DNA of 19,926 nt from Acidimicrobiales bacterium (GTDB lineage: Bacteria > Actinomycetota > Acidimicrobiia > Acidimicrobiales > CADCSY01), in assembly GCA_030447125.1 (NCBI GenBank), contig JAUJLZ010000013.1:1-19926 (forward strand). The letters run 5' to 3'. Of the stretch, positions 14,452 to 19,926 are shown in pieces. The notes beneath the pieces are model-generated. The model was given only the letters and a program-made list of their open reading frames with translations. It made no database searches and was not told the origin of the DNA. Within the stretch, counting starts at the first letter, position 1, and every line of letters begins with the position of its first letter. The translations under genes were made by a program, and so were the position numbers.

Positions 14452-14616
14452 TCAGCGGCCTGGTTGCTGCCGCCGCCGTGGTGGTTCTGGCCGAGGCCGC
14501 TCAGGAGCCGGGCGGCGAGGTTGCGGTTGCTTCTTTGCCGGGACCCTTTTCGTCGGGGCAGTCGGGTTCGGCCGTTGTGGTCGAGGACGGGGCCGCGACT
14601 CATCCGCCGGTGTCAC
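14452..14616 (-). CDS. Small proline/arginine-rich basic protein
   Basis: This 54-aa reading frame begins at a GTG overlapping the stop of the membrane protein gene (GTGA). Nearly all of it is Pro, Arg, Lys and Gln (for example KRVPAKKQPQPRRPAPERP), so it would be disordered and strongly basic. A high-GC frame can produce such sequence by chance, and the overlap is the main support. If real it could bind DNA, RNA or the membrane protein encoded with it. Confidence 0.4.
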   Translation of the reverse strand: MTPADESRPRPRPQRPNPTAPTKRVPAKKQPQPRRPAPERPRPEPPRRRQQPGR

Positions 14617-15116
14617 AGATGCGCCAGAGCGACCACCCAGGCGCCGACTTCGACGACCATGAGGGTGCAGGCCAGTTGGAAGCGGCGCCACAACCTGTCG
14701 ATCCGGTCCTCGTTCGCCACGCAGTTGTCGCCCAAGTGCAGGGCCAGGTCGCGGTGCATCGCGCTGATGGTGGCCGGCTTGGTCGGCTCTTCCGTCTCGA
14801 CGTAGTCGCCGATGATCGCGGCCGGGTCGAACCGGAACATCCAACCGGTCCGGGGCAGCAGCAGGGACACCAGCACAAGGCCAGCGGCGGCGAAGAGCCC
14901 GATGGCGACCCCAGCCATGGGGCCGAACCCGTGCGCATCGACCGCTGCGCCCCCGAGGAACGACGTGGCCACAGACAAGGCTGCAAGGAGGAGGCCGGCT
15001 CGCGAACGCAACTCGTCGAGCGCCTTTTCCTGGTGGCCGATGGAGCGCAACGCCTCGTCGTAGGCAAGGCGGTAACGCGGGTCTTCTCCGAGCTCGATAG
15101 CAGTCACCGGTGACAT
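14613..15116 (-). CDS. Three-TM membrane protein with N-terminal coiled coil
   Basis: The protein is 167 aa from the ATG at 15116. A GTG at 15107 with gcgagga 8 nt upstream is an equally good start. An N-terminal helix (residues 17-40, YRLAYDEALRSIGHQEKALD) leads into two TM helices (about 40-59 and 65-87). A cytoplasmic segment with DYVETEEPTKPATISAMHRD follows, and a final TM helix lies at about 148-166. The order of coiled coil, TM pair, helical segment and TM resembles SLATT-type membrane effectors of some defence systems. I see no nucleotide-cyclase partner, so the function is open. Confidence 0.7.
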   Translation of the reverse strand: MSPVTAIELGEDPRYRLAYDEALRSIGHQEKALDELRSRAGLLLAALSVATSFLGGAAVDAHGFGPMAGVAIGLFAAAGLVLVSLLLPRTGWMFRFDPAAIIGDYVETEEPTKPATISAMHRDLALHLGDNCVANEDRIDRLWRRFQLACTLMVVEVGAWVVALAHL

Positions 15117-15147
15117 CCTCGCACCGACTGACCCTTGACGGCGGCGT

Positions 15148-15642
15148 TCATGCAGCTGTGCCCAGTTCCGCCGCTCCCGCCAAGGCGCTCACCGACAGCG
15201 CCGGCTGTAGCGGGCTCGGCTTCCATCCCCCCAGCGCCTCGGAGATGAAGCCGCCCTTGTCCGCCTGCTCGGCACACCACCGCTTGTCGACGACTGGCAG
15301 CGTCAGCCAGTTCAGGCGCTGCTCGTCGCCATCGACGGAGACCGGCCAGGTGAAGTCAGCGAGGAAGTCGGGAAGTGGAGGCGGCTGCTGCACCTGGAAG
15401 GGAGCAATCTCGAACGTGCCGAGACCCTCGTTGGCGACGAACCACGAGATGGGCACCAGATCACCGTGTATCTCCGTGGCCCGGGGTGCCCACCGGTGCC
15501 ACAGCTCGACGGCGTCAGCGTCCTCGAAGAGGTAGTCGTCGCTCATGGCCGAGAGATCGACCTCCCAGTCCAGCCAGAGCGGCCCAGTCCGGGCGAAACC
15601 GCTCCGCAGCGAGCGCCACGTCCACTGCTGGAAGGCCGTCAT
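15148..15642 (-). CDS. Hypothetical Trp-rich protein, last of the coupled operon
   Basis: This 164-aa protein starts in an ATGA overlap with the upstream gene. It is rich in tryptophan (about 10) with stretches such as DADAVELWHRWAPRATEIHG and FTWPVSVDGDEQRLNWLTLP, and looks globular and mainly beta. The last 20 residues are alanine-rich. No family is recognised. It follows the two paralogs and is the fifth gene counted from the divergent control region. Confidence 0.7.
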   Translation of the reverse strand: MTAFQQWTWRSLRSGFARTGPLWLDWEVDLSAMSDDYLFEDADAVELWHRWAPRATEIHGDLVPISWFVANEGLGTFEIAPFQVQQPPPLPDFLADFTWPVSVDGDEQRLNWLTLPVVDKRWCAEQADKGGFISEALGGWKPSPLQPALSVSALAGAAELGTAA

Positions 15643-16190
15643 GATGTCCCCTCTCGCCGGCCGGCGATGACAGCGGCCAGCAGCTTCTCGGCGCCGGCAC
15701 GATCGACCGTCCGTCGATGCGCCATCCGCCTCTCCGCGAGCTCCAGCATCCCGACAGCCACCTCGAGCGCCTCGGTCGTGTAGCTGCTCCAGTTGACTCC
15801 CCCCATGGGGGCGCCGGCCTCAGAGAGCGCGAGCCGAGCGGCGTGGCGAGCCTGGTCCACGACCGGCCGGGCGCGCTGCTCAGCGACGATCGCGGCGTTG
15901 ATCAGCAGACTGTCGCCGAGGGGCCGCCTCCCGACATCAAGCGTCGGGCCAGCCGCATGGCGAAGGAGCTCAATGTCCCAGCCCGCCAGTTCCCCCACGA
16001 CGTCGCTCATGGCCCGGTACTCATCGAGCCACGCTGCGACCGCCGGCGTGTATCCCTCATCCGTCCCCGGCTGTGGGGCCAACTGCTCCGCCAAGCAGGC
16101 CGCCTCGGCGGCAAGAGCCGCCGACCGGTCACCCCAGCACGTCGACGGCGACGACTGCCTAACCCTGTGACCGTTGCTCTGCGCCGTCAT
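15639..16190 (-). CDS. Paralog B of a tandem pair, unknown function
   Basis: This is a 183-aa helical protein coupled by ATGA to both neighbours. It is clearly related to the preceding gene's product. Matching blocks include ELAGWDIELLRHAAG here and ILAGWDEALLRQAAG there, ARHAARLALSE and ARWAARFALAE, and the end AEKLLAAVIAG and AETLIAEAIDH. The N-terminal 25 residues are polar and variable. Divergence with conserved order suggests an old duplication and perhaps a heterodimer. No named family is recognised. Confidence 0.78.
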   Translation of the reverse strand: MTAQSNGHRVRQSSPSTCWGDRSAALAAEAACLAEQLAPQPGTDEGYTPAVAAWLDEYRAMSDVVGELAGWDIELLRHAAGPTLDVGRRPLGDSLLINAAIVAEQRARPVVDQARHAARLALSEAGAPMGGVNWSSYTTEALEVAVGMLELAERRMAHRRTVDRAGAEKLLAAVIAGRREGTS

Positions 16191-16735
16191 CGCGCTGCCT
16201 GGTGGTCGATGGCCTCGGCGATGAGCGTCTCGGCTCGTGCCCGATCGGCGACGACCCCGTAGGCCCGGATCATCCGCCGTTGCTCGATCCTCAGCGCATC
16301 CAGCGCCACCTTGAGGACCTCAGATGGAAAGGCTCTGCACCGCACCCCTGGATGCCCCACCGATTCGGCCAGCGCGAACCGAGCCGCCCAACGTGCCTGC
16401 TCTGGCACCGATGCCGGATCCCGCCCGGCGGCAAGATCTGCGGCAGCGATGAGCAGGTCCTGCGTCTCCCGCCAGGGCCCTGTATCGCCCGCCAGCCCGG
16501 CCGCCTGGCGCAGGAGTGCCTCATCCCATCCGGCCAAGATTCCGACGCCGGCGGCGGCGGCGTAACGACGCTCGAACCACGCCACCATCGCCGGCGTCAG
16601 CTGGTCCTCGGACGTCAGCTCGTCGTCGGCAATCCCTTCGGGAGCCCCACCAACCTGCTGCCGCTCCAGTCGGGCCGCCTCAGCTGCCACGACGGCCGGC
16701 GGCGGCGACTTGTCATTCTGCGTGGAGGCGCTCAT
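16187..16735 (-). CDS. Paralog A of a tandem pair, unknown function
   Basis: The protein is 182 aa from the ATG at 16735, which overlaps the upstream stop as ATGA. The frame stays open upstream but antisense-like sequence there overlaps a better gene. After a disordered start it has LTPAMVAWFERRYAAAAGVG, then LAGWDEALLRQAAG, a helical core and RIEQRRMIRAYGVVADRARA near the end. It is a paralog of the following gene's product. No catalytic motif is visible. Confidence 0.78.
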   Translation of the reverse strand: MSASTQNDKSPPPAVVAAEAARLERQQVGGAPEGIADDELTSEDQLTPAMVAWFERRYAAAAGVGILAGWDEALLRQAAGLAGDTGPWRETQDLLIAAADLAAGRDPASVPEQARWAARFALAESVGHPGVRCRAFPSEVLKVALDALRIEQRRMIRAYGVVADRARAETLIAEAIDHQAAR

Positions 16736-17322
16736 GAGCGGTACCCCTGGCGGGCAACCTCGGCCACCAGGGCGATGCACGCGGCGCAGTAGGTGATCTC
16801 GTACTCGAGCAGCGACACCGCCTCGCGGTAGCCCACAACGACCGCCTCCTGCTCGCCCTGGTCGAAGCTCGCCCCACAGTTGTTGCACCGCCACCACCGC
16901 GCCGGCACCTTGACTTCGAGCGGGTGCGGCCGCCGGTAGTTCTCCCTGTGACAGCGCTCCTTGTGCCGGACGTCGGGTGGCAGCGCTTGGCGGAGGTGCT
17001 CGGCCAAGGCCTCGTCCTCGAAGATCTCCGCGCTGTACAGGTACCGAGCGGTGTACAGCTGGAGCGTCGTCGACCGCACGCCACGAGTGCCGTCCGACCA
17101 CACGGGGAGGTACTGGGACTGTTCGCCGTGGGCGATCAAGTCCTCGGCGATGCCGCGGTACAAGGCGGCTTTCTCGGCCCTTGCCTTTGGTGGCATGAAG
17201 GGCAGCTCGCCGAGTTCCTCGGCCAAGCCCTCCAGCCAGAGGCCCGCGGCGGTCAGATCGCCGCCGGCGGCGAGAACCTTGCGGAGGGGGGGCGGTCGGT
17301 GGACTGCACTACGGTCGCTCAT
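16732..17322 (-). CDS. Zinc-ribbon protein of the right-arm operon
   Basis: The protein is 196 aa from the ATG at 17322, with ggaggt 7 nt upstream. The N-terminal 115 residues are helical and include LWLEGLAEELGELPFMPPKA and LYTARYLYSAEIFEDEALAE. A cysteine set follows: C124, C146 and C149 in WWRCNNCGASFD, and C179 and C182 in YCAAC. The four at 146-182 form a likely zinc ribbon. It may bind nucleic acid or a partner protein. It is the second gene of the operon. Confidence 0.8.
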   Translation of the reverse strand: MSDRSAVHRPPPLRKVLAAGGDLTAAGLWLEGLAEELGELPFMPPKARAEKAALYRGIAEDLIAHGEQSQYLPVWSDGTRGVRSTTLQLYTARYLYSAEIFEDEALAEHLRQALPPDVRHKERCHRENYRRPHPLEVKVPARWWRCNNCGASFDQGEQEAVVVGYREAVSLLEYEITYCAACIALVAEVARQGYRS

Positions 17323-17377
17323 GTCAGCACCTCCGATGCTGGCCAGGCCCCGGGACGTTGGCGCGTCGCCGGGGCCA

Positions 17378-17707
17378 TCAGGCCACCTGCTCCCAGCGTG
17401 CCCGGCGCCGAGCGGTCTGCTGTGTGTACCACTCCGGCAGGCTCCCCACGCTCGGGTCGTTGGCGCCGGCGGCGGCGTGGGCAGTGAGCTGGAACATGGT
17501 GCTGAGCAGGCGCTCGTAGCCGGTGATCTCTCTCAGGTGGTCGATGGCGGGGTCGTCGAGGTCGTCGGTGATCTCATCGAAGCGGTCGGTCACCTTGCCG
17601 ATCCGTTCGGCAAGGCCAGCGACCCGCCGCAGCGTTGCGGCCGCCTCGTCGGTGAGCTTGCGGATCTCGGCAACGAGCACCGGGTTGACAGTGGGAATCT
17701 CGGGCAC
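17378..17707 (-). CDS. Coiled-coil hypothetical protein, first gene of the right-arm operon
   Basis: The protein is 109 aa from the GTG at 17707, with taggaggt about 6 nt upstream. Residues 10-60 are heptad-like (EIRKLTDEAAATLRRVAGLA, RIGKVTDRFDEITDDLD), followed by a more globular part with ITGYERLLSTMFQLTAHAAA. There is no visible DNA-binding motif. It lies directly downstream of the two-operator region and is probably the first gene expressed from it. Confidence 0.78.
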   Translation of the reverse strand: MPEIPTVNPVLVAEIRKLTDEAAATLRRVAGLAERIGKVTDRFDEITDDLDDPAIDHLREITGYERLLSTMFQLTAHAAAGANDPSVGSLPEWYTQQTARRRARWEQVA

Positions 17708-17732
17708 TGGGAACCTCCTACGGGTAGTGGTC

Positions 17733-17750
17733 TGCGTACGTCAGTACGCA
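17733..17750. promoter_or_regulatory. Operator 1, perfect 7-bp inverted repeat
   Basis: tgcgtac-gtca-gtacgca is a perfect dyad. It lies between the divergent genes, 26 nt upstream of the minus-strand GTG, at the predicted transcription start of the minus-strand operon. Confidence 0.75.
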
Positions 17751-17758
17751 GCAGGCAG

Positions 17759-17788
17759 ACGGTATCTCCTGCGCACTAAAGTACGCAA
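17759..17788 (-). promoter_or_regulatory. Candidate minus-strand promoter
   Basis: Read on the minus strand, ttgcgt (17788-17783), 18 nt, then taccgt (17764-17759) resemble -35 and -10 boxes. Operator 2 overlaps the -35 and spacer, and operator 1 covers the predicted start. This layout would let one repressor shut the operon. Confidence 0.45.
17770..17787. promoter_or_regulatory. Operator 2, second copy of the inverted repeat
   Basis: tgcgcac-taaa-gtacgca matches operator 1 in the right arm and differs by one base in the left arm. It has the same 4-nt spacer and is 37 bp away from start to start. Confidence 0.7.
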
Positions 17789-17828
17789 GAGCCACAGGGA
17801 GAAACCAGGGACCTAGGGTCCTGCCCCG

Positions 17829-18035
17829 GTGGGCCGAAAGGTGGACGTGGACAACCTCGTAGGGACCTCCGAGATAGCTGAGCGCCTCGGCGTGAGCCGT
17901 CACCAGGTGGTCCACGACTGGCGCCGGCGCCACGAGGACTTCCCCGAGCCCGTCGCCAAGCTGAAGCGGGGCTTGATCTGGAACTGGCCCGATGTCGAGC
18001 GCTGGGCCCGGTCTACCGGCCGGCTCTCAGGCTGA
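17829..18035 (+). CDS. AlpA/excisionase-like helix-turn-helix protein
   Basis: The protein is 68 aa from the GTG at 17829. A GTG at 17847 with aagg just upstream is an alternative (62 aa). The whole protein is one HTH: LVGTSEIAERLGVSRHQVVH, then WRRRHEDFPEPVAKLKRGLI and WNWPDVERWARSTGRLSG. It is divergent from the minus-strand operon and shares its operators. As the last gene before the right att site it is well placed to be the directionality factor or the regulator that binds the operators. In the circular form it would lie just upstream of the recombinase gene on the same strand. Confidence 0.85.
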   Translation: MGRKVDVDNLVGTSEIAERLGVSRHQVVHDWRRRHEDFPEPVAKLKRGLIWNWPDVERWARSTGRLSG

Positions 18036-18086
18036 CCGCGGCCGCTGCTCTGGCCGCCTGGCCTAAGGCCCCTGCCCTGCGGGGTG

Positions 18087-18115
18087 TTGGTCTCCAAACA
18101 CTAGTGCCGTAGTTT
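18087..18115 (+). promoter_or_regulatory. Candidate outward promoter at the right end
   Basis: ttggtc (18087-18092), 17 nt, then tagttt (18110-18115) form a weak sigma-70-like promoter pointing right, ending exactly at the att core. After excision it would read across attP into the recombinase gene with a leader of about 30 nt. It overlaps an imperfect hairpin (gtgttgg/ccaaacac). Confidence 0.3.
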
Positions 18116-18420
18116 CACCCCGGTGAACTTGCGGATGTTGACGAGCACGTGCCCGTCGCGCCCGACGTCGCCGTGGACGATGTGCAGCCGAGCACCCGTG
18201 TCGAGCTGGGCGTCCTGGAGGCCCTCGGCCGGGTCGAGCTTGCGGTGGGACCCGGCGGCGTCGTCGAGGATCTTGGTCAGTGTGCGCAAGACGTGCTCGT
18301 CGTCGTGGAAGACCTCGTCGTGGTAACCGGACACGCCGAGGTGACGTTTGACGAAGATGGCGTCCGGGGCGTTGACCATCACCTCCCAGACGTCGTCGTC
18401 GGCCAGGAGCGGCTCCAGGC
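18101..18420 (-). pseudogene. CpaF/TadA-type ATPase, N-terminal-side fragment
   Basis: On the minus strand this frame reads LEPLLADDDVWEVMVNAPDA, then FHDDEHVLRTLTKILDDAAG and GHVLVNIRKFTG, a good match to the N-terminal domain of CpaF/TadA ATPases. It ends with four foreign residues (KLRH) and a TAG inside the element, so the protein is cut before its ATPase core. Upstream of about 18420 the family's earlier residues are missing, and the frame becomes arginine-rich noise until a stop near 18524. It is thus truncated at both ends in this window. A GTG at 18382 is the only plausible local start. Confidence 0.75.
18116..18133. repeat. attR core, 18-bp direct repeat
   Basis: It is identical to 38-55. 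Immediately inside the element is the motif acactagt (18098-18105), which has an inverted counterpart actagtgt at 58-65 inside the left end. This fits partially symmetric attP arms. Confidence 0.9.
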
Positions 18421-18624
18421 GCCTCCACCCCGCCCGCCGACGCCGCCACGCTGAACGGCGACACGCCGACGCCGCAACCGCGCACCGGGCGTCGCAGCAA
18501 GGGAGCGCCGCAGCGCCGCTTCCCTACAGCGATAATGGATCCGCCACAGAAGTGCTGTCTAAGCAAAAATGGCGGAGGGCAGGCGTGCGTATTAGCGGCA
18601 ATGGAGGGGTTGCGGCGGTGGCGA
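18421..18624. other. Intergenic junction region with compositional change
   Basis: No gene is supported. A GC-rich stretch with an imperfect hairpin (about 18501-18524, gggagcg...cgcttccc) is followed by lower-GC sequence. A tccgcca (18540-18546)/tggcgga (18570-18576) inverted pair lies there. It may contain the end of another inserted element, but no known insertion-sequence end is recognised. Confidence 0.4.
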
Positions 18625-19056
18625 TTACTCCCGAATAGCCTGGCCCCTTTCGTTGCGCTTCCTGGGCGTTGCGTCCTGTACAAACCCAACTAAGCCAATC
18701 ACTCCAAGCGGAATGGCAACCAGCCACCACAGCGATGATCCCTCGTTGCGCACCGGGAAGCTCGCGGCCCAAACAGCGAGACCGATGAACACTAGGGCCA
18801 GCGTCATCCCGAAGGGGTCGCGGCGCCGCTCGTCCTCATCCGCTATTAGCCGCGTGATGGAAGCGTCAATGTGTTCTTGCATCTTCGCCCTTCCGTCGCT
18901 GTCTTTCGGCAGAAGGTTCATAATCTCGATGTCCTGTTTAATCTGATGGCGGCGGTTGCTACGGGTGCTCCTACCGGATAATGCCCTTCCGATAGCCGCA
19001 GCAACACCGGCAGCCGCTACAAAGGCCCTCGATATATCGTCCCAAGGGGTCGCCAC
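18625..19056 (-). CDS. Two-TM membrane protein in a low-GC segment
   Basis: The protein is 143 aa from a GTG at 19056. A basic N-terminal part (GRALSGRSTRSNRRHQIKQD) and a helical segment (KMQEHIDASITRLIADEDER) precede two TM helices (about 83-101 and 108-127) and a short basic tail. GC in this gene is clearly lower than in the rest of the window (29 of 60 bases in 18901-18960), suggesting transfer from another source. No family is recognised. It lies outside the att-bounded element. Confidence 0.65.
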   Translation of the reverse strand: MATPWDDISRAFVAAAGVAAAIGRALSGRSTRSNRRHQIKQDIEIMNLLPKDSDGRAKMQEHIDASITRLIADEDERRRDPFGMTLALVFIGLAVWAASFPVRNEGSSLWWLVAIPLGVIGLVGFVQDATPRKRNERGQAIRE

Positions 19057-19089
19057 CGAAAGAGGATGCCACCTTGCCGCAAGCCGAGG

Positions 19090-19914
19090 TCAGCCCATCG
19101 TGTAGCGGCCGGTGAGACTGGCCACCGTGGTGGCTCCGTGGCGGCCAGCGCAGTTCCATCCCGCCCCGAGTCGAGCCGAGGCGGGGAGCACGAAGGTCTC
19201 GCACCCACAAGCCAGGCGGACGCCGACCTCCGTTGCTCGGGCAGGGATGCCCGCCGGCCTCGCAGGGCCAGGGCGGGCCTCAGGCGCCGCCACAGGGGGC
19301 CGCATGGCCGGCGCTGAGGGGATGGGCTCCGGCGCCGGCGGAGGCGCTGACACGGGCTCCTGCGGGGAGCTGGCGGCCTGCTGGGCCTTGTAGGCCGTCC
19401 AATTGACGTTGCCCTGCGGTGTGAGCGGGTACCCGGCTGCCGCGAGGCGAGCAGCCGTCATCCCGGTGAGGGAGCCAAACGCCTGCGACTTGCGCCGGCG
19501 AGCGGGTTGAGCCCTGGCCCTGAGCGCCGGCTCAGGCTCGGGCTCGTCGTCGTCGACGTCCTCGTCCTGCCACCAGGACTCCTCGGGCCCACGTTCGTCC
19601 TCGGCCCACTGCTCGACCCCCACCGGTGGCGCCGGCGCTGGCTTCGGGGCGGTTCTTCGCTTCGTCGAGGCACCGCGGCCGGCGACCTGTTGCCAGGTCT
19701 GCTCGTCGCCTCGGAGCCACCGGCTCACCCTTGCCTGCCCGACCCCGAGGGCGTCGCCGATGAGGCGTTGCGGCCAGCCCTCCTTCGCCAGCGCAGCGGC
19801 GATCTTCACCCGGGTTGCCCGGGGAAGCATCTTCGGGTCGACTGGTAGACCGGGCACGTCGAGCATGGCCCGGGCCTCGTCCCATGCCCTCGTACGCACG
19901 GTGGCCATGGTCAC
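19090..19914 (-). CDS. HTH protein with disordered middle and C-terminal CxC motif
   Basis: The protein is 274 aa from the GTG at 19914. ATG at 19908 is an alternative. A helix-turn-helix lies at about residues 45-67 (GWPQRLIGDALGVGQARVSR), like those in transposases and small regulators. The middle is acidic and then proline/alanine-rich and probably disordered. A segment with FGSLTGMTAARLAAAGYPLT and GNVNWTAYKAQQ lies at about 147-180. The C terminus has LACGCETFVLP and a later Cys-His. It is outside the att-bounded element, near the window edge, and belongs to the host, a plasmid or a further mobile element. Confidence 0.65.
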   Translation of the reverse strand: MTMATVRTRAWDEARAMLDVPGLPVDPKMLPRATRVKIAAALAKEGWPQRLIGDALGVGQARVSRWLRGDEQTWQQVAGRGASTKRRTAPKPAPAPPVGVEQWAEDERGPEESWWQDEDVDDDEPEPEPALRARAQPARRRKSQAFGSLTGMTAARLAAAGYPLTPQGNVNWTAYKAQQAASSPQEPVSAPPPAPEPIPSAPAMRPPVAAPEARPGPARPAGIPARATEVGVRLACGCETFVLPASARLGAGWNCAGRHGATTVASLTGRYTMG

Positions 19915-19926
19915 CAGCGTAGATCG

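Larger units (their letters stand above)
38..18133. mobile_element. Integrated phage-satellite-like element (about 18.1 kb) with serine recombinase
   Basis: The element is bounded by an 18-bp perfect direct repeat, with a large serine recombinase just inside the left end and a small HTH gene just inside the right end. The flanks outside the two repeats join into one continuous CpaF-like reading frame, which shows both ends are real. Inside are a RepA-like ATPase, a terminase small subunit, a tail assembly chaperone, a tape measure protein, a toxin-antitoxin pair, a WhiB protein and a minus-strand control operon. I see no large terminase, portal, capsid or relaxase gene, so it is neither a full prophage nor a conjugative element. 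Satellite is the favoured reading and decayed prophage the alternative. The mostly intact, overlapping gene chains argue against heavy decay, although one gene is frameshifted. Confidence 0.85.

Noticed and set aside
18036..18133. tRNA gene as the integration target
   Set aside because: No cloverleaf is present. The repeat is coding sequence of the ATPase gene.
38..18133. Integrative conjugative element
   Set aside because: No relaxase, coupling protein or FtsK-like transfer protein is seen between the att sites.

Overview
The window is high-GC DNA, about 70% over most of its length by eye, from an actinobacterium. Supporting signs are a WhiB-family Fe-S regulator, a small terminase and tape measure of actinophage type, strong AGGAGG ribosome sites, many GTG/TTG starts and operons joined by ATGA/GTGA overlaps.

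Almost everything between 38 and 18133 is one integrated mobile element of about 18.1 kb. It is bounded by an 18-bp perfect direct repeat (38-55 and 18116-18133). The repeat lies in a minus-strand gene for a CpaF/TadA-type secretion ATPase. Joining the two flanks through the repeat restores the ATPase reading frame, so the target gene and att core can be read directly. The large serine recombinase (72-1433) starts 16 nt inside the left repeat.

Layout: (1) recombinase, then a G-rich repeat region with a hairpin (1434-1766); (2) a plus-strand early operon (1767-5102) of small zinc-ribbon and HTH proteins ending in a RepA-like AAA ATPase, followed by a 157-nt block of direct and inverted repeats that looks like an origin (5103-5259); (3) a small reading frame and a frameshifted antisense zinc-ribbon gene; (4) a plus-strand late-type operon (6042-10678): terminase small subunit, a one-TM protein, an HTH protein, a tail assembly chaperone with a probable -1 frameshift extension, and an 870-aa tape measure protein with a VanY/M15-like domain and an apparent CTG start; (5) an accessory block (10696-14330): membrane-anchored protein, toxin-antitoxin pair, WhiB protein, winged-helix protein, small two-TM protein; (6) a minus-strand operon (14452-17707) including two tandem paralogs and a zinc-ribbon protein, driven from a divergent region with two copies of an inverted-repeat operator; (7) a small AlpA/excisionase-like HTH gene (17829-18035) beside the right att site.

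No large terminase, portal, capsid, baseplate, holin or relaxase gene is visible. Integration, replication, a terminase small subunit and a tail chaperone/tape-measure pair without head genes suggest a phage satellite that borrows a helper's capsid and large terminase while supplying its own packaging specificity and tail ruler. A deletion-derived prophage remnant is the main alternative. Satellite status is an inference.

To the right, the ATPase homology stops again near 18420 and gives way to a lower-GC segment (about 48-62% in hand-counted lines) carrying a small membrane protein gene, then a high-GC HTH gene. This suggests a second, unrelated rearrangement of the same ATPase gene.
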